DNA from: Plebeiibacterium sediminum
Lineage (GTDB): Bacteria; Bacteroidota; Bacteroidia; Bacteroidales; Marinilabiliaceae
Direction: 5' to 3'
Length of the DNA stretch: 64,000 bases
Assembly: GCF_026013605.1 (NCBI RefSeq)
Contig: NZ_JAPDPJ010000015.1
Span: 1 to 64,000, forward strand
Every line of letters begins with the position of its first letter. Within the stretch, counting starts at the first letter, position 1. This document shows positions 9,971 to 18,905 of this stretch, piece by piece. Position numbers and translations under genes: made by a program. Below the pieces are notes generated by a model that worked only from the letters and a program-made list of their open reading frames with translations, was not told the DNA's origin and did no database searches.

Positions 9971-10162
9971 TATAGCTATAAAAACGTTTAAGTACTCAGT
10001 TTTATGCTTTAAAAACCAGAACAAAACATTACTCTTTTTGTTAATAAATCGTAGTTACCCAAAAGAGATTAATAACTTTTATAGCTATATTTAACACCCT
10101 CCGTAATTATAATGATTGGCTACAAGTTTTAAATAATAAATTTTGTTAGCTACAAATGTTAA
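9971..10162. promoter_or_regulatory. Repeated palindrome and direct repeat upstream of the AraC gene
   Basis: The 10-bp palindrome TATAGCTATA occurs at 9971-9980 and again at 10080-10089. Closer to the gene, GCTACAAGTTTTAA (10119-10132) and GCTACAAATGTTAA (10149-10162) are near-identical direct repeats 30 bp apart, about three helical turns. Spaced direct repeats are typical of AraC-family operators, so autoregulation is plausible; this is inference. Confidence 0.4.
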
Positions 10163-10181
10163 TGTTATTATAATTATAAAT

Positions 10182-11087
10182 ATGGGAAGTGAAATTCTAC
10201 ATTACCGTTCGGTTGAACACTTTTTTCAATTACTGAATTTAGATAGCCCCAGGTTAGATGGCTTTGGCATTATTTCATTAGCTGATTTAGATGTACCCGG
10301 AAACATCATAAACCAGAAAGTAACCTGTGAGTTTTATTGTGTAATGTGCAACAGCACTGATAAACACCTGATATATGGAACCTCAAACTATGAGCAAAAA
10401 AATGGCCTTTTAAGCTTTGTTGCTCCCAACCAGTTAATTATTGGAACTGAAGGCTCAAACTCAAAAGACGGGTGGATTCTGGTATTCTCACCAAAATTTA
10501 TTAAAAATTCGCATTTCATTAAAGATAGCAGCCTTCACCACTTATTTTCTTATGATATTAACGAGGCTTTAAATGCAAACAATGAAGAATTAGAGGTGAT
10601 TAATCAGGGTATTAAAAGAATGCAATCAGAAATAATGCGTAATGATGAGTACAGTCAAAACATTATATCAACAGAAATTTTTTTACTACTACAAAACTGC
10701 TTAAGAGCTTTTAACCGACAGTTCAATATAAAAAATAGCTCCGATACAAATTTATTGGCTAAAGTGGATTACTTTCTTGAAACCTATTATGAGCAAAATC
10801 GAAATCTGAACGATGGACTTCCTAATCTTCAGTATTTGGCAGATCAGTTTTGTCTTACGCCTAAATATTTAAGCAAAACTTTGAAATCAAATACTGGCAT
10901 AAAAACAACAGATTATATCAATTCATTTATTATTAACAAAGCAAAGAGTACGCTTCTTGTTAGTAATAAAACCATACAGGAAATTGCTTTTGATTTAGGT
11001 TTTTCACAACCCCATTACTTTACTCAGCTTTTTAAAAAATTTACTGGGGAAACACCCCTTGAGTACAGAAAGGAAAAATTAAATTAA
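10182..11087 (+). CDS. AraC-family transcriptional regulator
   Basis: I take the ATG at 10182 (MGSEILHYRS), giving 301 residues. A TTG 39 bases upstream would add only a run of hydrophobic residues and overlaps the direct repeat at 10149-10162. Residues 1-190 form a cupin-like sensory domain of the type common in Bacteroidota AraC proteins. The C-terminal 100 residues are a double helix-turn-helix: LQYLADQFCLTPKYLSKTLK then TIQEIAFDLGFSQPHYFTQLFKKFTG, which ends in the family's P-x-x-[FY]-R hallmark (TPLEYRK). The ligand is unknown. The next gene, a secreted T9SS protein 109 bp downstream, has its own promoter-like element, so co-transcription is uncertain. Confidence 0.88.
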   Translation: MGSEILHYRSVEHFFQLLNLDSPRLDGFGIISLADLDVPGNIINQKVTCEFYCVMCNSTDKHLIYGTSNYEQKNGLLSFVAPNQLIIGTEGSNSKDGWILVFSPKFIKNSHFIKDSSLHHLFSYDINEALNANNEELEVINQGIKRMQSEIMRNDEYSQNIISTEIFLLLQNCLRAFNRQFNIKNSSDTNLLAKVDYFLETYYEQNRNLNDGLPNLQYLADQFCLTPKYLSKTLKSNTGIKTTDYINSFIINKAKSTLLVSNKTIQEIAFDLGFSQPHYFTQLFKKFTGETPLEYRKEKLN

Positions 11088-11097
11088 TATTAAAAGA

Positions 11098-11105
11098 TAC
11101 CTTTG
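11098..11105 (+). promoter_or_regulatory. Putative -7 element for the T9SS protein gene
   Basis: TACCTTTG matches the Bacteroidota -7 consensus TAnnTTTG exactly. It lies 10 bases after the AraC stop and 91 bases before the next ATG. The nearest upstream TTG is about 26 bases away, longer than ideal. Confidence 0.4.
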
Positions 11106-11196
11106 TCTTTTTTGTTAGCCAAAGCGACTTTTCTGATAAAATCCCGAAAAGTAAGTGTATTTCTTTGTCATATAGAAAATTTATTAAACTATTATT

Positions 11197-13440
11197 ATGA
11201 AGAAAACACTTTACCTTTTATTATTTTTATGCATTGCAAATTTTGCAAAAAGTCAAAGCATTATTTATGTTGATCAAAATGCAACCGGAAATTCAGATGG
11301 TTCCAGTTGGGCAAATGCTTTTACAACCATATCTGATGGATTGGCTCTTGCCACAACAAACGATGAAGTATGGGTAGCCAAAGGAACCTATACGCCGAGC
11401 GTGGCTGCAACATATACTGTTCCCCTGGTATTAATTAATGAGGGAGTAAAATTAATTGGTGGCTTTGATGGTACTGAAACTACTATTTCAGACAGGGATA
11501 TAACTAAAATCCATACAGATAATGCAACCATTATTACTGGCGACTACAATGGTGATGATATTTCCGGAGATCTGTCAACAAACAAAAATGATAATGCTCC
11601 TAACCTTATCCGACTAAGCGCTAATAATACTACCATTGATGGTGTTATTTTACAAAATGCCTACACACCAGGACACAATCCAGTTATTGTTCCAGGCACT
11701 AACAAATACGATTTTACCATAGCCAATACTATTATTAAAGATAATTTCGCAGAAGGAATATTTTTTGACTGGCGTGTATTTTCAGGTGATTTAATCATTA
11801 AAAACACAAGTATTATTAACAATAAAGCTAATAACGGCATAATGTTAATACAACTTAGCAATGATAATGGAAACAACCTGAACAGTTATTTGGTTAATGT
11901 TCTGTTTGCTAACAATAATTACCATTCCGATTGGGGTGCCATTTGGTTTCGCAAAGTATCTGGATCATCTTACACTGGTAACCATACTCTTACTAACTGT
12001 ACATTTGTTAACAATGTAAATGTACATTACCAACCATACCGCCAACTTATCAATGTAAGTGGTGACGGTAATAATAACATCAATATTTACAATTCAGTAT
12101 TCTGGGATAACAAATATCAAACAACCAATATTGCAGACTATGATATTTTTAATACTAAAATATCAGAAGGTGATACACACAATGTTACCATTAAAAATTC
12201 CATCATCAAACTACCTGCAGAAATTGACAGGGTTACTGATGGCACAATAGTAACTGAAGACCTGAGTACAACAAATCCTAATTTAGATTCAGATTACCTG
12301 CCTACAGCTACATCTAGTGCAGTAATAGATCAAGGTGATAACACTTTTTACTCCAGCACTTATCCAACGACCGATTTAGCTGGTAATAACAGAATTGATA
12401 ATACCACAATTGATTTAGGTGCCTACGAATATTCTGCTGGTTGTTCTGACATCATTACTATTCCGGACAATAATTTTGAAACAGCATTATTAAATCACGA
12501 CCCGGTTATTGACACTAATGGAGACGATTTAATTTGCAGAGATGAAGCAGAAGCGTTTACAGGAATGCTTAATTTATATAATAAAAACATAAGTGACTTA
12601 ACAGGGATTGAAGCATTTACTAATATTACGAGATTGTTGTTAACGAACAACGCACTAACCACAGTCAATTTAAGCCAAAACACTGCTCTTACATACCTAT
12701 GGGTCAAAAACAATAATTTATCGAGTATAGATATTTCTCAAAACACAGCTTTAGAATATTTTTCCTGTGAAGAAAATCAGATTTCAACCTTAGATCTAAG
12801 TGCAAATAATCAAATAATCCATTTATCTTGCTTTGATAATCAGCTGACAAGTTTGGATGTTAGTAATCTAAGTTCATTAACAAGATTGCTTTGTTACGAT
12901 AATGAATTAACAAGCCTGAATGTGTCATCCAACACAAACCTAATGGAATTATATGTTTCCGAAAACTATTTAACAAGTCTCGATTTATCTTCAAATTCTA
13001 ATTTTAAAAGTTTAGAATGTAATGATAATCATCTAACTACCTTAGACTTATCTAATGGCAACAATAGTAATATGATTCAGGTTTGGGCCTACAACAATCC
13101 GGACTTAACATGTATTAAGATTGACGCTGGCTTTACACCTTCTGCATCATGGCAAAAAGATGCAACTGCAAATTGGAACGAGAACTGTGGTACTGCAACC
13201 GATGTTGAGGATCATTTTTCTGAAGGCGTACAAATTTATCCTAACCCTGCAAGTGAGTATATTTTAATACAATCGCAAGATGAAATACAAGAAGTAATCT
13301 TATACACTGTAGCCGGCTCTGAAGTTATGAGAACTACTGAAGACAAAATATCATTGACAGATTTACCCAATGGATTATATATCGTAAAAGTCATTAACAT
13401 TAAAGAAGAAATTGCTGTTAAACGAATTTTCAAAAAATAG
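11197..13440 (+). CDS. Secreted beta-helix/LRR protein with T9SS type A sorting domain
   Basis: This 747-residue exported protein has a Sec signal peptide (KTLYLLLFLCIANFAKSQ). Residues 20-410 are a parallel beta-helix of the choice-of-anchor/right-handed helix type: an IIYVDQNATG...DGSSWANAF start, many NNTTIDG-like turns, and an LGAYEYSAGC end. Residues 415-450 look like a calcium-type DTNGDDLICRDEAEA segment. About seven leucine-rich repeats of 20-22 residues follow (LTSLDVSNLSSLTRLLCYDNE and the like) to about 640. The last 65 residues, from IYPNPASEY, form the Por/type IX secretion sorting domain. The protein therefore crosses the outer membrane by T9SS and is probably attached to the surface. 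Its target is unknown; adhesion or polysaccharide binding fits the architecture. Confidence 0.88.
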   Translation: MKKTLYLLLFLCIANFAKSQSIIYVDQNATGNSDGSSWANAFTTISDGLALATTNDEVWVAKGTYTPSVAATYTVPLVLINEGVKLIGGFDGTETTISDRDITKIHTDNATIITGDYNGDDISGDLSTNKNDNAPNLIRLSANNTTIDGVILQNAYTPGHNPVIVPGTNKYDFTIANTIIKDNFAEGIFFDWRVFSGDLIIKNTSIINNKANNGIMLIQLSNDNGNNLNSYLVNVLFANNNYHSDWGAIWFRKVSGSSYTGNHTLTNCTFVNNVNVHYQPYRQLINVSGDGNNNINIYNSVFWDNKYQTTNIADYDIFNTKISEGDTHNVTIKNSIIKLPAEIDRVTDGTIVTEDLSTTNPNLDSDYLPTATSSAVIDQGDNTFYSSTYPTTDLAGNNRIDNTTIDLGAYEYSAGCSDIITIPDNNFETALLNHDPVIDTNGDDLICRDEAEAFTGMLNLYNKNISDLTGIEAFTNITRLLLTNNALTTVNLSQNTALTYLWVKNNNLSSIDISQNTALEYFSCEENQISTLDLSANNQIIHLSCFDNQLTSLDVSNLSSLTRLLCYDNELTSLNVSSNTNLMELYVSENYLTSLDLSSNSNFKSLECNDNHLTTLDLSNGNNSNMIQVWAYNNPDLTCIKIDAGFTPSASWQKDATANWNENCGTATDVEDHFSEGVQIYPNPASEYILIQSQDEIQEVILYTVAGSEVMRTTEDKISLTDLPNGLYIVKVINIKEEIAVKRIFKK

Positions 13441-13485
13441 TTAAGTGTGAATAATGCTAGTTAATCAAATTAATTAACTACAACT

Positions 13486-13522
13486 AAGGCGATGTTCAAA
13501 GTCTGAACATCGCCTTTTTATT
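13486..13522. terminator. Bidirectional terminator between convergent genes
   Basis: Perfect 13-bp arms, AAGGCGATGTTCA at 13486-13498 and its complement at 13504-13516, with loop AAGTC and a T-run after. It serves the T9SS gene from the left and may also serve the M56 gene from the right. Confidence 0.85.
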
Positions 13523-13541
13523 TTTTGAAATTACATTACTG

Positions 13542-15251
13542 CTACTCCAAATCAATGTTTTTAAAAGTTAATGTAATCGGGTATCGCTTTTTTATTTCCT
13601 TTTGCTCATCAAATGTCATATCATCATATTTCTTAGATTTAAAAAACGCAAATTCTCTACGTTGCTCAAAAATAGTTGACCAAACCGCATCAATAGCTTT
13701 CATATAATCGTTATAAAGCGTGCTATTATTGTACTTATACAACATCACATATTTTTCATGCGCCTTAATATAAGTACCTAATTCTCTTTTTACATGATCA
13801 ATATTTCTTACATCTGCATCATTAATAGTAAACAAAAAATCAATTTTACTTTCATCAACTAACATAGCATCTTTAGGAGGAAGTAATGCAAATAATGCAA
13901 CTTCTTTTCCGTTAAATTCATCACCCGCAGGATTTACAACATAACCTATCTTTAAAAGATCCGTATTCCGCAATGCACTCTTTACCTCATCAACAAGCTC
14001 CATTTTTACAGCTTTATCAATGATTAATAAAACAGTCATTTTATTCACTTTCTTTTGATCGGCTTTTGACTTAATTGAACTCAGAATTTTCTCTATTTGA
14101 TTAAACTCTTTCTTTTCATCATTAATATAAAGCTGTTTACCTTCAATTTTTACTCTACAAAGAATAAAGTCTTCATCATAAGGCTTAACTTCCTTTGCAA
14201 ATGGTAAATCAATTTTACCATTTGTGTTGGTTACTGCAGCTAAATCACCAATAATACTATCATTAACTTTTTCAGGAATCAAGGTTCCCTTTGTCATATT
14301 AACAAAAAATAAAAATGCAACAGCAAGTAACGGTAGTACTATAATAGCTTTCAATTTAGCTAAACGTCCTGATTTTATTTTATTCATCATGGCTATTCTT
14401 TTTTTAATCGATAATAAATTAAAGTTATTTACCAGCTCAACTGAGCGAATGCTGATTAACTGACTCAGTAAAAGAGACTGATAATCGAATAATTGATGTC
14501 CCTGCTCAAGTACATGCCTGTCGGCAATATACTCGTGACACGATTTAATCGATTTCTGTATGCGCCATGTTAGCGGATTAAACCACTGGAACGAAATAAT
14601 AATTTGTGCCAGCAATAAATCTACTGTATGTTTCTGTTTTACATGAATCCTTTCATGCTCTAACACTTGTTTAAATTCACTATCTGTTAAGGCCTCTTTA
14701 TTGATGAATATCCATCGTAAAAATGAAAAACTGGGAACTTCCTCTGTTAACAATACCAGAGTATAGCTACCGTATTTCTCTGTTTTATTTTTATGGACTA
14801 AGTGCGCTAATTGAAAAACATGAATAATTAAGCGCAATACAAAAAAGAGCAAGCCTGCTAAATAGATATAAAATAAGATTTTAATAAGATGTATAGAAGA
14901 TTTTGCTTGTTGCTGCTGAAGATCTTTATTTTTCTTTGATGCAGCAAAAAATGAATTTGCTTTATGATCATTATGAGATACGGCATAATCCGGATCTGTT
15001 AATAAAATAAGCTCTTCATAATAGTTTCTGAACTGACTAACTTTAACTATTGTTTCTGAGATAACATTAGACTGTACTGAATTTACAGACACTGAACCCA
15101 ATGGCATAATTAACGATAATACCATGGCTCCTACCAAATAAATTCGATTAAAGGTAAAGTAAGTTTCTTTACGAAAGAAAAACACATAACCTAAATAAAA
15201 CAGGGTTAAACACAACCCCGATTCAAACAAATATATCAGAAACTTAGCCAT
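13542..15251 (-). CDS. BlaR1/MecR1-type M56 membrane metallopeptidase with two ExbD-like domains
   Basis: This 569-residue sensor-protease is paired with a BlaI repressor. Membrane segments lie at about 5-25, 36-53, 120-148 and 301-318. Between the third and fourth is the M56 zinc protease, with HERIH at 199-203 and a third ligand in CHEYIADRHV (Glu240). In BlaR1 a periplasmic penicillin-binding domain follows the last helix. Here there are instead two stretches, about 360-440 and 468-545, that read like ExbD/TolR periplasmic domains (KIEGKQLYINDEKKE then MTVLLIIDKAVKMELVDEVKSAL). No beta-lactam-binding Ser-x-x-Lys motif is visible, so the signal is probably not a beta-lactam. The reading frame overlaps the end of blaI by 8 bases, so translation is coupled. 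Confidence 0.85.
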   Translation of the reverse strand: MAKFLIYLFESGLCLTLFYLGYVFFFRKETYFTFNRIYLVGAMVLSLIMPLGSVSVNSVQSNVISETIVKVSQFRNYYEELILLTDPDYAVSHNDHKANSFFAASKKNKDLQQQQAKSSIHLIKILFYIYLAGLLFFVLRLIIHVFQLAHLVHKNKTEKYGSYTLVLLTEEVPSFSFLRWIFINKEALTDSEFKQVLEHERIHVKQKHTVDLLLAQIIISFQWFNPLTWRIQKSIKSCHEYIADRHVLEQGHQLFDYQSLLLSQLISIRSVELVNNFNLLSIKKRIAMMNKIKSGRLAKLKAIIVLPLLAVAFLFFVNMTKGTLIPEKVNDSIIGDLAAVTNTNGKIDLPFAKEVKPYDEDFILCRVKIEGKQLYINDEKKEFNQIEKILSSIKSKADQKKVNKMTVLLIIDKAVKMELVDEVKSALRNTDLLKIGYVVNPAGDEFNGKEVALFALLPPKDAMLVDESKIDFLFTINDADVRNIDHVKRELGTYIKAHEKYVMLYKYNNSTLYNDYMKAIDAVWSTIFEQRREFAFFKSKKYDDMTFDEQKEIKKRYPITLTFKNIDLE

Positions 15252-15618
15252 TTTGCTGTTTTTTAAGTTCTTCTAACATCTTTATCGCTTCATTTACTTC
15301 ATCAATTTTTAAGTTTTTATTTTCTGAGAAAAAATTAACTACCTGAGACAAGGAGTTATTAAAATATCCTTTTACCAAACTACCCAACTGACTCTTTCGA
15401 TATTCATCTTTCGAAATCAAAGGATAGTATTCGTACGTTCCGCCATATTTATTAAACCCTACAATTTCTTTCTTCACCAAAACCCGCACTATAGTGGAAA
15501 CACTATTATAAGGAGGTTTAGGATCTGGCATTTTTTCAATAATATCCTTTATAAATCCTTTTTTAAGCTCCCAAAGCAGCTTCATTATTTTTTCTTCAGC
15601 TTTTGTTAATGTTACCAT
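15244..15618 (-). CDS. BlaI/MecI-family transcriptional repressor
   Basis: This 124-residue winged-helix repressor has the family layout: LTKAEEKIMKLLWELKKGFIKDIIEKMPDPKPPYNSVSTIVRVLVKKEIVGF is the winged helix, and a C-terminal dimer and cleavage region follows (SLVKGYFNNSLSQVVNFFSEN). In the known Bla/Mec systems an activated M56 protease cleaves the repressor and releases the operon. Here the M56 gene follows with an 8-base overlap. A promoter and operator-like repeats lie directly upstream (15648-15712), so the pair is probably autoregulated. Targets elsewhere in the genome cannot be seen. Confidence 0.9.
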   Translation of the reverse strand: MVTLTKAEEKIMKLLWELKKGFIKDIIEKMPDPKPPYNSVSTIVRVLVKKEIVGFNKYGGTYEYYPLISKDEYRKSQLGSLVKGYFNNSLSQVVNFFSENKNLKIDEVNEAIKMLEELKKQQNG

Positions 15619-15647
15619 CGTAATACTAAGTTAGTTAATCAGCAATT

Positions 15648-15678
15648 CAAACTTACAACTTATTTTTACGTTTGTCAA
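15648..15678 (-). promoter_or_regulatory. Promoter of the BlaI-M56 operon
   Basis: Read on the minus strand, TTGAC (TTG at 15678-15676) is followed after 20 bases by TAAGTTTG (15655-15648), an exact TAnnTTTG -7 element. The spacing is ideal for Bacteroidota. The start codon is 30 bases further on. Confidence 0.7.
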
Positions 15679-15712
15679 CTTATTTTTAAGTTATTTAATT
15701 TAAAAATAAGTT
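15657..15712. promoter_or_regulatory. Triple operator-like repeat over the BlaI promoter
   Basis: AACTTATTTTTA occurs at 15657-15668 and 15677-15688, exactly 20 bp apart, and inverted at 15701-15712. The second and third copies form a perfect 13-bp inverted repeat (15677-15689 against 15700-15712). The first copy lies between the -33 and -7 elements and the second covers the -33. This is where a BlaI-type repressor would bind to block its own promoter. Binding is inferred. Confidence 0.65.
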
Positions 15713-15819
15713 TTGCGACTAAAACACTCATTGCTTTTATGATGATATTTTAACTTTTCTTATTATTTTTCAAATATTCTACTTTTATCTATCTTTATAC
15801 CTTAAACCCAAATACATTA

Positions 15820-17766
15820 ATGATGAAACTAACCCTAAAGCTATCCATTACTATTATTGCGCTATTTTTCCTAACGCCAATTTATTCTCAAACACCATTC
15901 GGTGCTCATATAGAAGCCACAAACCTTTATAATCAACACAAATACGCAGAGGCATTAACTCTATTTACAGAAAACATCAATAATGGACAAAAGGATTTTG
16001 ATGGGTATTACAGAAGAAGTTATTGCAACTTTTACCTCGATAATTACCAGGCAGCCATTAACGATTTAGAATGTGCCTATGATTATGCTCCCAAAGATTA
16101 TAATTACTATTACATGAAAGCCCAATCATATGATAAGCTTAAAAAGTTTGACTTAGCAGCATACTATCTTGACCTTGCAGTTAAAAGTCAACCTCAAAAT
16201 ATAAAATACCACAAGTACAGATCAGCCCTTAACATGGAATTGGGTAATTATAAAAAAGCCGAGTACGATCTAAACCTAATCATTAACAATAACCCTAAGG
16301 ATTATAGCAGTTACTTTAACAGGGGATTAGCAAAATTTAATCAGAAACGAAAAACTGAAGCTTGCCTGGATTGGCAATATGCAAAAGAACACAGCGATGG
16401 CAGTAAAAGATTCTTTTTTTACAAATGTGCAGATGTTGATTTACGAAATAAAAAAATAACCCCAACAACAGAAAAGTCTGTAATTCCTCCACGCTTTAAA
16501 GCAAACGATGATACTGTATGCTGCGCTTATTTAAGTGATAAAATAAGCTATACAATTGACAATTACATTAATCATGCAGAAGGTAATGCCCTTGTAAAAT
16601 TTACACTATCCAAACAAAAACAAATCACAAATATCGAGTGGCTATTATCAACAGACTCGATTCTAAATAATAAAATTACAGAGGCTATCATATCTTCTGA
16701 GCAATATTTTACAACATGTGCAATAAAAGATAATCACCCCGTTGATTACACCTATTACATACCTGTTTCATTTCAACTAAATAAAGTAAAAATATCTTCA
16801 GTTCAACTCATTGAGTCTCTGCAATTCTATTATAATAACAACGACCTTAATAAAGCCTATCAATTATCTAATAGGATCTTAGCGAGAAACCCATATTTAA
16901 TTGAGGTAGCTGAAATACATACTGCAACAGCCTCAAAACTCAAATTAAAAAATAATTTCATCAACTTAAATGATATTTGCAAAACGGAAAGCAACGTAGA
17001 ATTGGCAAAACATATTGTTGCTAAGCAAAATTTTAAATCCATTTATTTTAACGCTACATGGCAATTAACGAACAAGGAAAACTCTGATTTCTACAGAATA
17101 TGCCAGTGGACTACCCCAAAAACATTCGATGATAAGAATTATGAAGGACCCATGAATCACACCTTTCTTGATATGCAGGGTAATTTTTACGACTATACCT
17201 CATCCAGAAAAATAATAACAAAAGGGTCATACAACAACAACAATAAACAAGGTCGCTTTGAATTCTTTTACGCAAATGGTAATCCTTCGTTAATGTTGAA
17301 TTTTAACAAAAATGAAGTTTGTGATACTGCCATCTTTTATAGCGAAGAAGGATTTAATTACCAATCTATTCTTTGCAAAGATGGATACTTTAACGTAATT
17401 AAATATTACGATGAAAACGGAAATAATCTTTTAACAGATGGTAGTGGCTCCTGGGAATATACAAAAGAAGGTGTAGATAATCAGAAAACATTAAAAGTTG
17501 AAGGAAACCTTATTAATAATTTAAGAGATGGTAAATGGCGCTGTTATTACGGTGATGAGCTTTATATTGAAGAAAAATACGAATACGGATTATTTATTAG
17601 TGGTAAGTATTACGAATACGGGAAAAGTAAATCGGCTCCGATAAAACTTGAATCCTCAGCAATTCTATCATGGATTTTCATTCCATCTTTTATTATTGCA
17701 AGCGAAACACCCGTTATAAGTATTGAGTACAGAAGTGCATTTGAAGATGTAATATCTCAAAAATAA
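15820..17766 (+). CDS. Exported TPR protein with TonB-C-like and MORN-like regions
   Basis: This 648-residue protein has a Sec signal (LSITIIALFFLTPIYSQ), so it is periplasmic or outer-membrane associated. Residues 25-200 are about five tetratricopeptide repeats (YNQHKYAEALTLF, YAPKDYNYYYMKAQSYDKLK). Residues 225-320 resemble the TonB C-terminal fold seen in Bacteroidota energy-transducer-like proteins (GNALVKFTLSKQKQITNIEW). From about 470 on there are MORN/YwqK-like turns (GSYNNNNKQGRFEFFYANGNP, LRDGKWRCYY). The combination suggests a scaffold at the envelope; the function is unknown. It is divergent from the BlaI operon, and the inverted third operator copy at 15701-15712 faces it, so shared control is possible. 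Two ATG codons are adjacent at 15820 and 15823. Confidence 0.6.
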   Translation: MMKLTLKLSITIIALFFLTPIYSQTPFGAHIEATNLYNQHKYAEALTLFTENINNGQKDFDGYYRRSYCNFYLDNYQAAINDLECAYDYAPKDYNYYYMKAQSYDKLKKFDLAAYYLDLAVKSQPQNIKYHKYRSALNMELGNYKKAEYDLNLIINNNPKDYSSYFNRGLAKFNQKRKTEACLDWQYAKEHSDGSKRFFFYKCADVDLRNKKITPTTEKSVIPPRFKANDDTVCCAYLSDKISYTIDNYINHAEGNALVKFTLSKQKQITNIEWLLSTDSILNNKITEAIISSEQYFTTCAIKDNHPVDYTYYIPVSFQLNKVKISSVQLIESLQFYYNNNDLNKAYQLSNRILARNPYLIEVAEIHTATASKLKLKNNFINLNDICKTESNVELAKHIVAKQNFKSIYFNATWQLTNKENSDFYRICQWTTPKTFDDKNYEGPMNHTFLDMQGNFYDYTSSRKIITKGSYNNNNKQGRFEFFYANGNPSLMLNFNKNEVCDTAIFYSEEGFNYQSILCKDGYFNVIKYYDENGNNLLTDGSGSWEYTKEGVDNQKTLKVEGNLINNLRDGKWRCYYGDELYIEEKYEYGLFISGKYYEYGKSKSAPIKLESSAILSWIFIPSFIIASETPVISIEYRSAFEDVISQK

Positions 17767-17803
17767 CAACTCAAATCATAGATGAATCATCCCTGATAAA
17801 AGT

Positions 17804-17853
17804 AACAACCTGAATTCAATGTACAATTTTGAATTCAGGTTGTTGTTTTTTTT
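17804..17853. terminator. Strong terminator between convergent genes
   Basis: Perfect 16-bp arms at 17804-17819 and 17829-17844, with GAATTC in both arms, followed by a T-run to about 17853. It ends the TPR gene and faces the exonuclease gene coming from the right. Confidence 0.85.
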
Positions 17854-18613
17854 ATATTTCAATACCCACTGGGCAATGATCTGAGCCCATAATATCATTC
17901 AAAATAAAGGCATCTTTAAGTGATGGAAGAAAAGATTCACTGGCTAAAAAATAATCGATTCTCCAGCCTACATTCTTACCCCTGGCTCCTGCTCTGTAAC
18001 TCCACCATGAATAAGTATCTGCCTGGTCAGGGTAAAAATGTCGGAAAGTATCTTTCAGTCCTCCCTGAGTAAAACGGTCCATACCATCAATCTCTTCTTG
18101 CATAAAGCCGGCCGACTTGTTATAATTTGCCTTTGGTCGGGCCAAATCTATCGGTTTATGTGCCACATTAAAATCACCGCACGAAAGTACCGGCTTTTTA
18201 TCTTCAAGTGATTTTAAATAGTCAAAAAAGGCCTTATCCCATTCCTGACGATATCCTAAACGCTTTAAATCACTACCTGAATTTGGCACATATACATTTA
18301 CCAAATAAAACTGATCATACTCCAGTGTTAAAACCCTACCCTCATTATCGTGCTCTTCAATACCAATACCTTTTGTAACACTTATTGGTTCAACCTTACT
18401 TAAAACTGCAGTACCGGAATATCCTTTCTTTTCTGCTGAATTTGAATAAACAAAATACCCATCTACATCATTCAACACTTCTTCCACCTGATCGCACTGA
18501 GCCTTGGTTTCCTGCAAACAAAAGATATCTGCATCAATACTTTCAAAATCCTTAAAAAAATCTTTTTTAGCAACAGCCCTTAAGCCATTTACATTCCACG
18601 ATATTAACTTCAT
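17852..18613 (-). CDS. xth: Exodeoxyribonuclease III / AP endonuclease
   Basis: This 253-residue base-excision repair enzyme nicks DNA at abasic sites and removes 3' blocks. The whole EEP-nuclease signature is present: MKLISWNVNGLRA at the start, Glu35 in LQETKA as magnesium ligand, NVYVPNSG, GDFNVAHKPIDL with the Asp and Asn of the active site, WRIDYFLAS, and the terminal GSDHCPVGIEI with the catalytic Asp-His pair. The length is normal for the family. It stands alone, cytoplasmic. Confidence 0.95.
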   Translation of the reverse strand: MKLISWNVNGLRAVAKKDFFKDFESIDADIFCLQETKAQCDQVEEVLNDVDGYFVYSNSAEKKGYSGTAVLSKVEPISVTKGIGIEEHDNEGRVLTLEYDQFYLVNVYVPNSGSDLKRLGYRQEWDKAFFDYLKSLEDKKPVLSCGDFNVAHKPIDLARPKANYNKSAGFMQEEIDGMDRFTQGGLKDTFRHFYPDQADTYSWWSYRAGARGKNVGWRIDYFLASESFLPSLKDAFILNDIMGSDHCPVGIEI

Positions 18614-18841
18614 GCTTATTTTAAAATTTTTCTTCTACTTGTTATATAAAAGTTGACAAGCTTCAACATTTATTGATAGGATGATAATCAAATCCTATAC
18701 ATTTTTAATTACACGCAATATAAAGAAAGTTTTAGATGTAACACAGTAAGCAAAATTTAGCTGGTCGTCATTATTTCATCCAAAACCTTATTGAAACAAC
18801 TTAATTTTGGATGTTTTGTTTTAATACCAAAGTCTGAAAAC

Positions 18842-18879
18842 AAAAAAACGGTTTATCATGCCTAAACAATCAAAACCGT
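18842..18879 (-). terminator. Terminator after trkH
   Basis: On the minus strand, ACGGTTT (18879-18873) pairs with AAACCGT (18854-18848) and a T-run follows (complement of the A-run 18842-18848). It lies 27 bases past the trkH stop. Confidence 0.65.
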
Positions 18880-18905
18880 CTTTTCCTCATTCTTTGTTAA
18901 ATATC

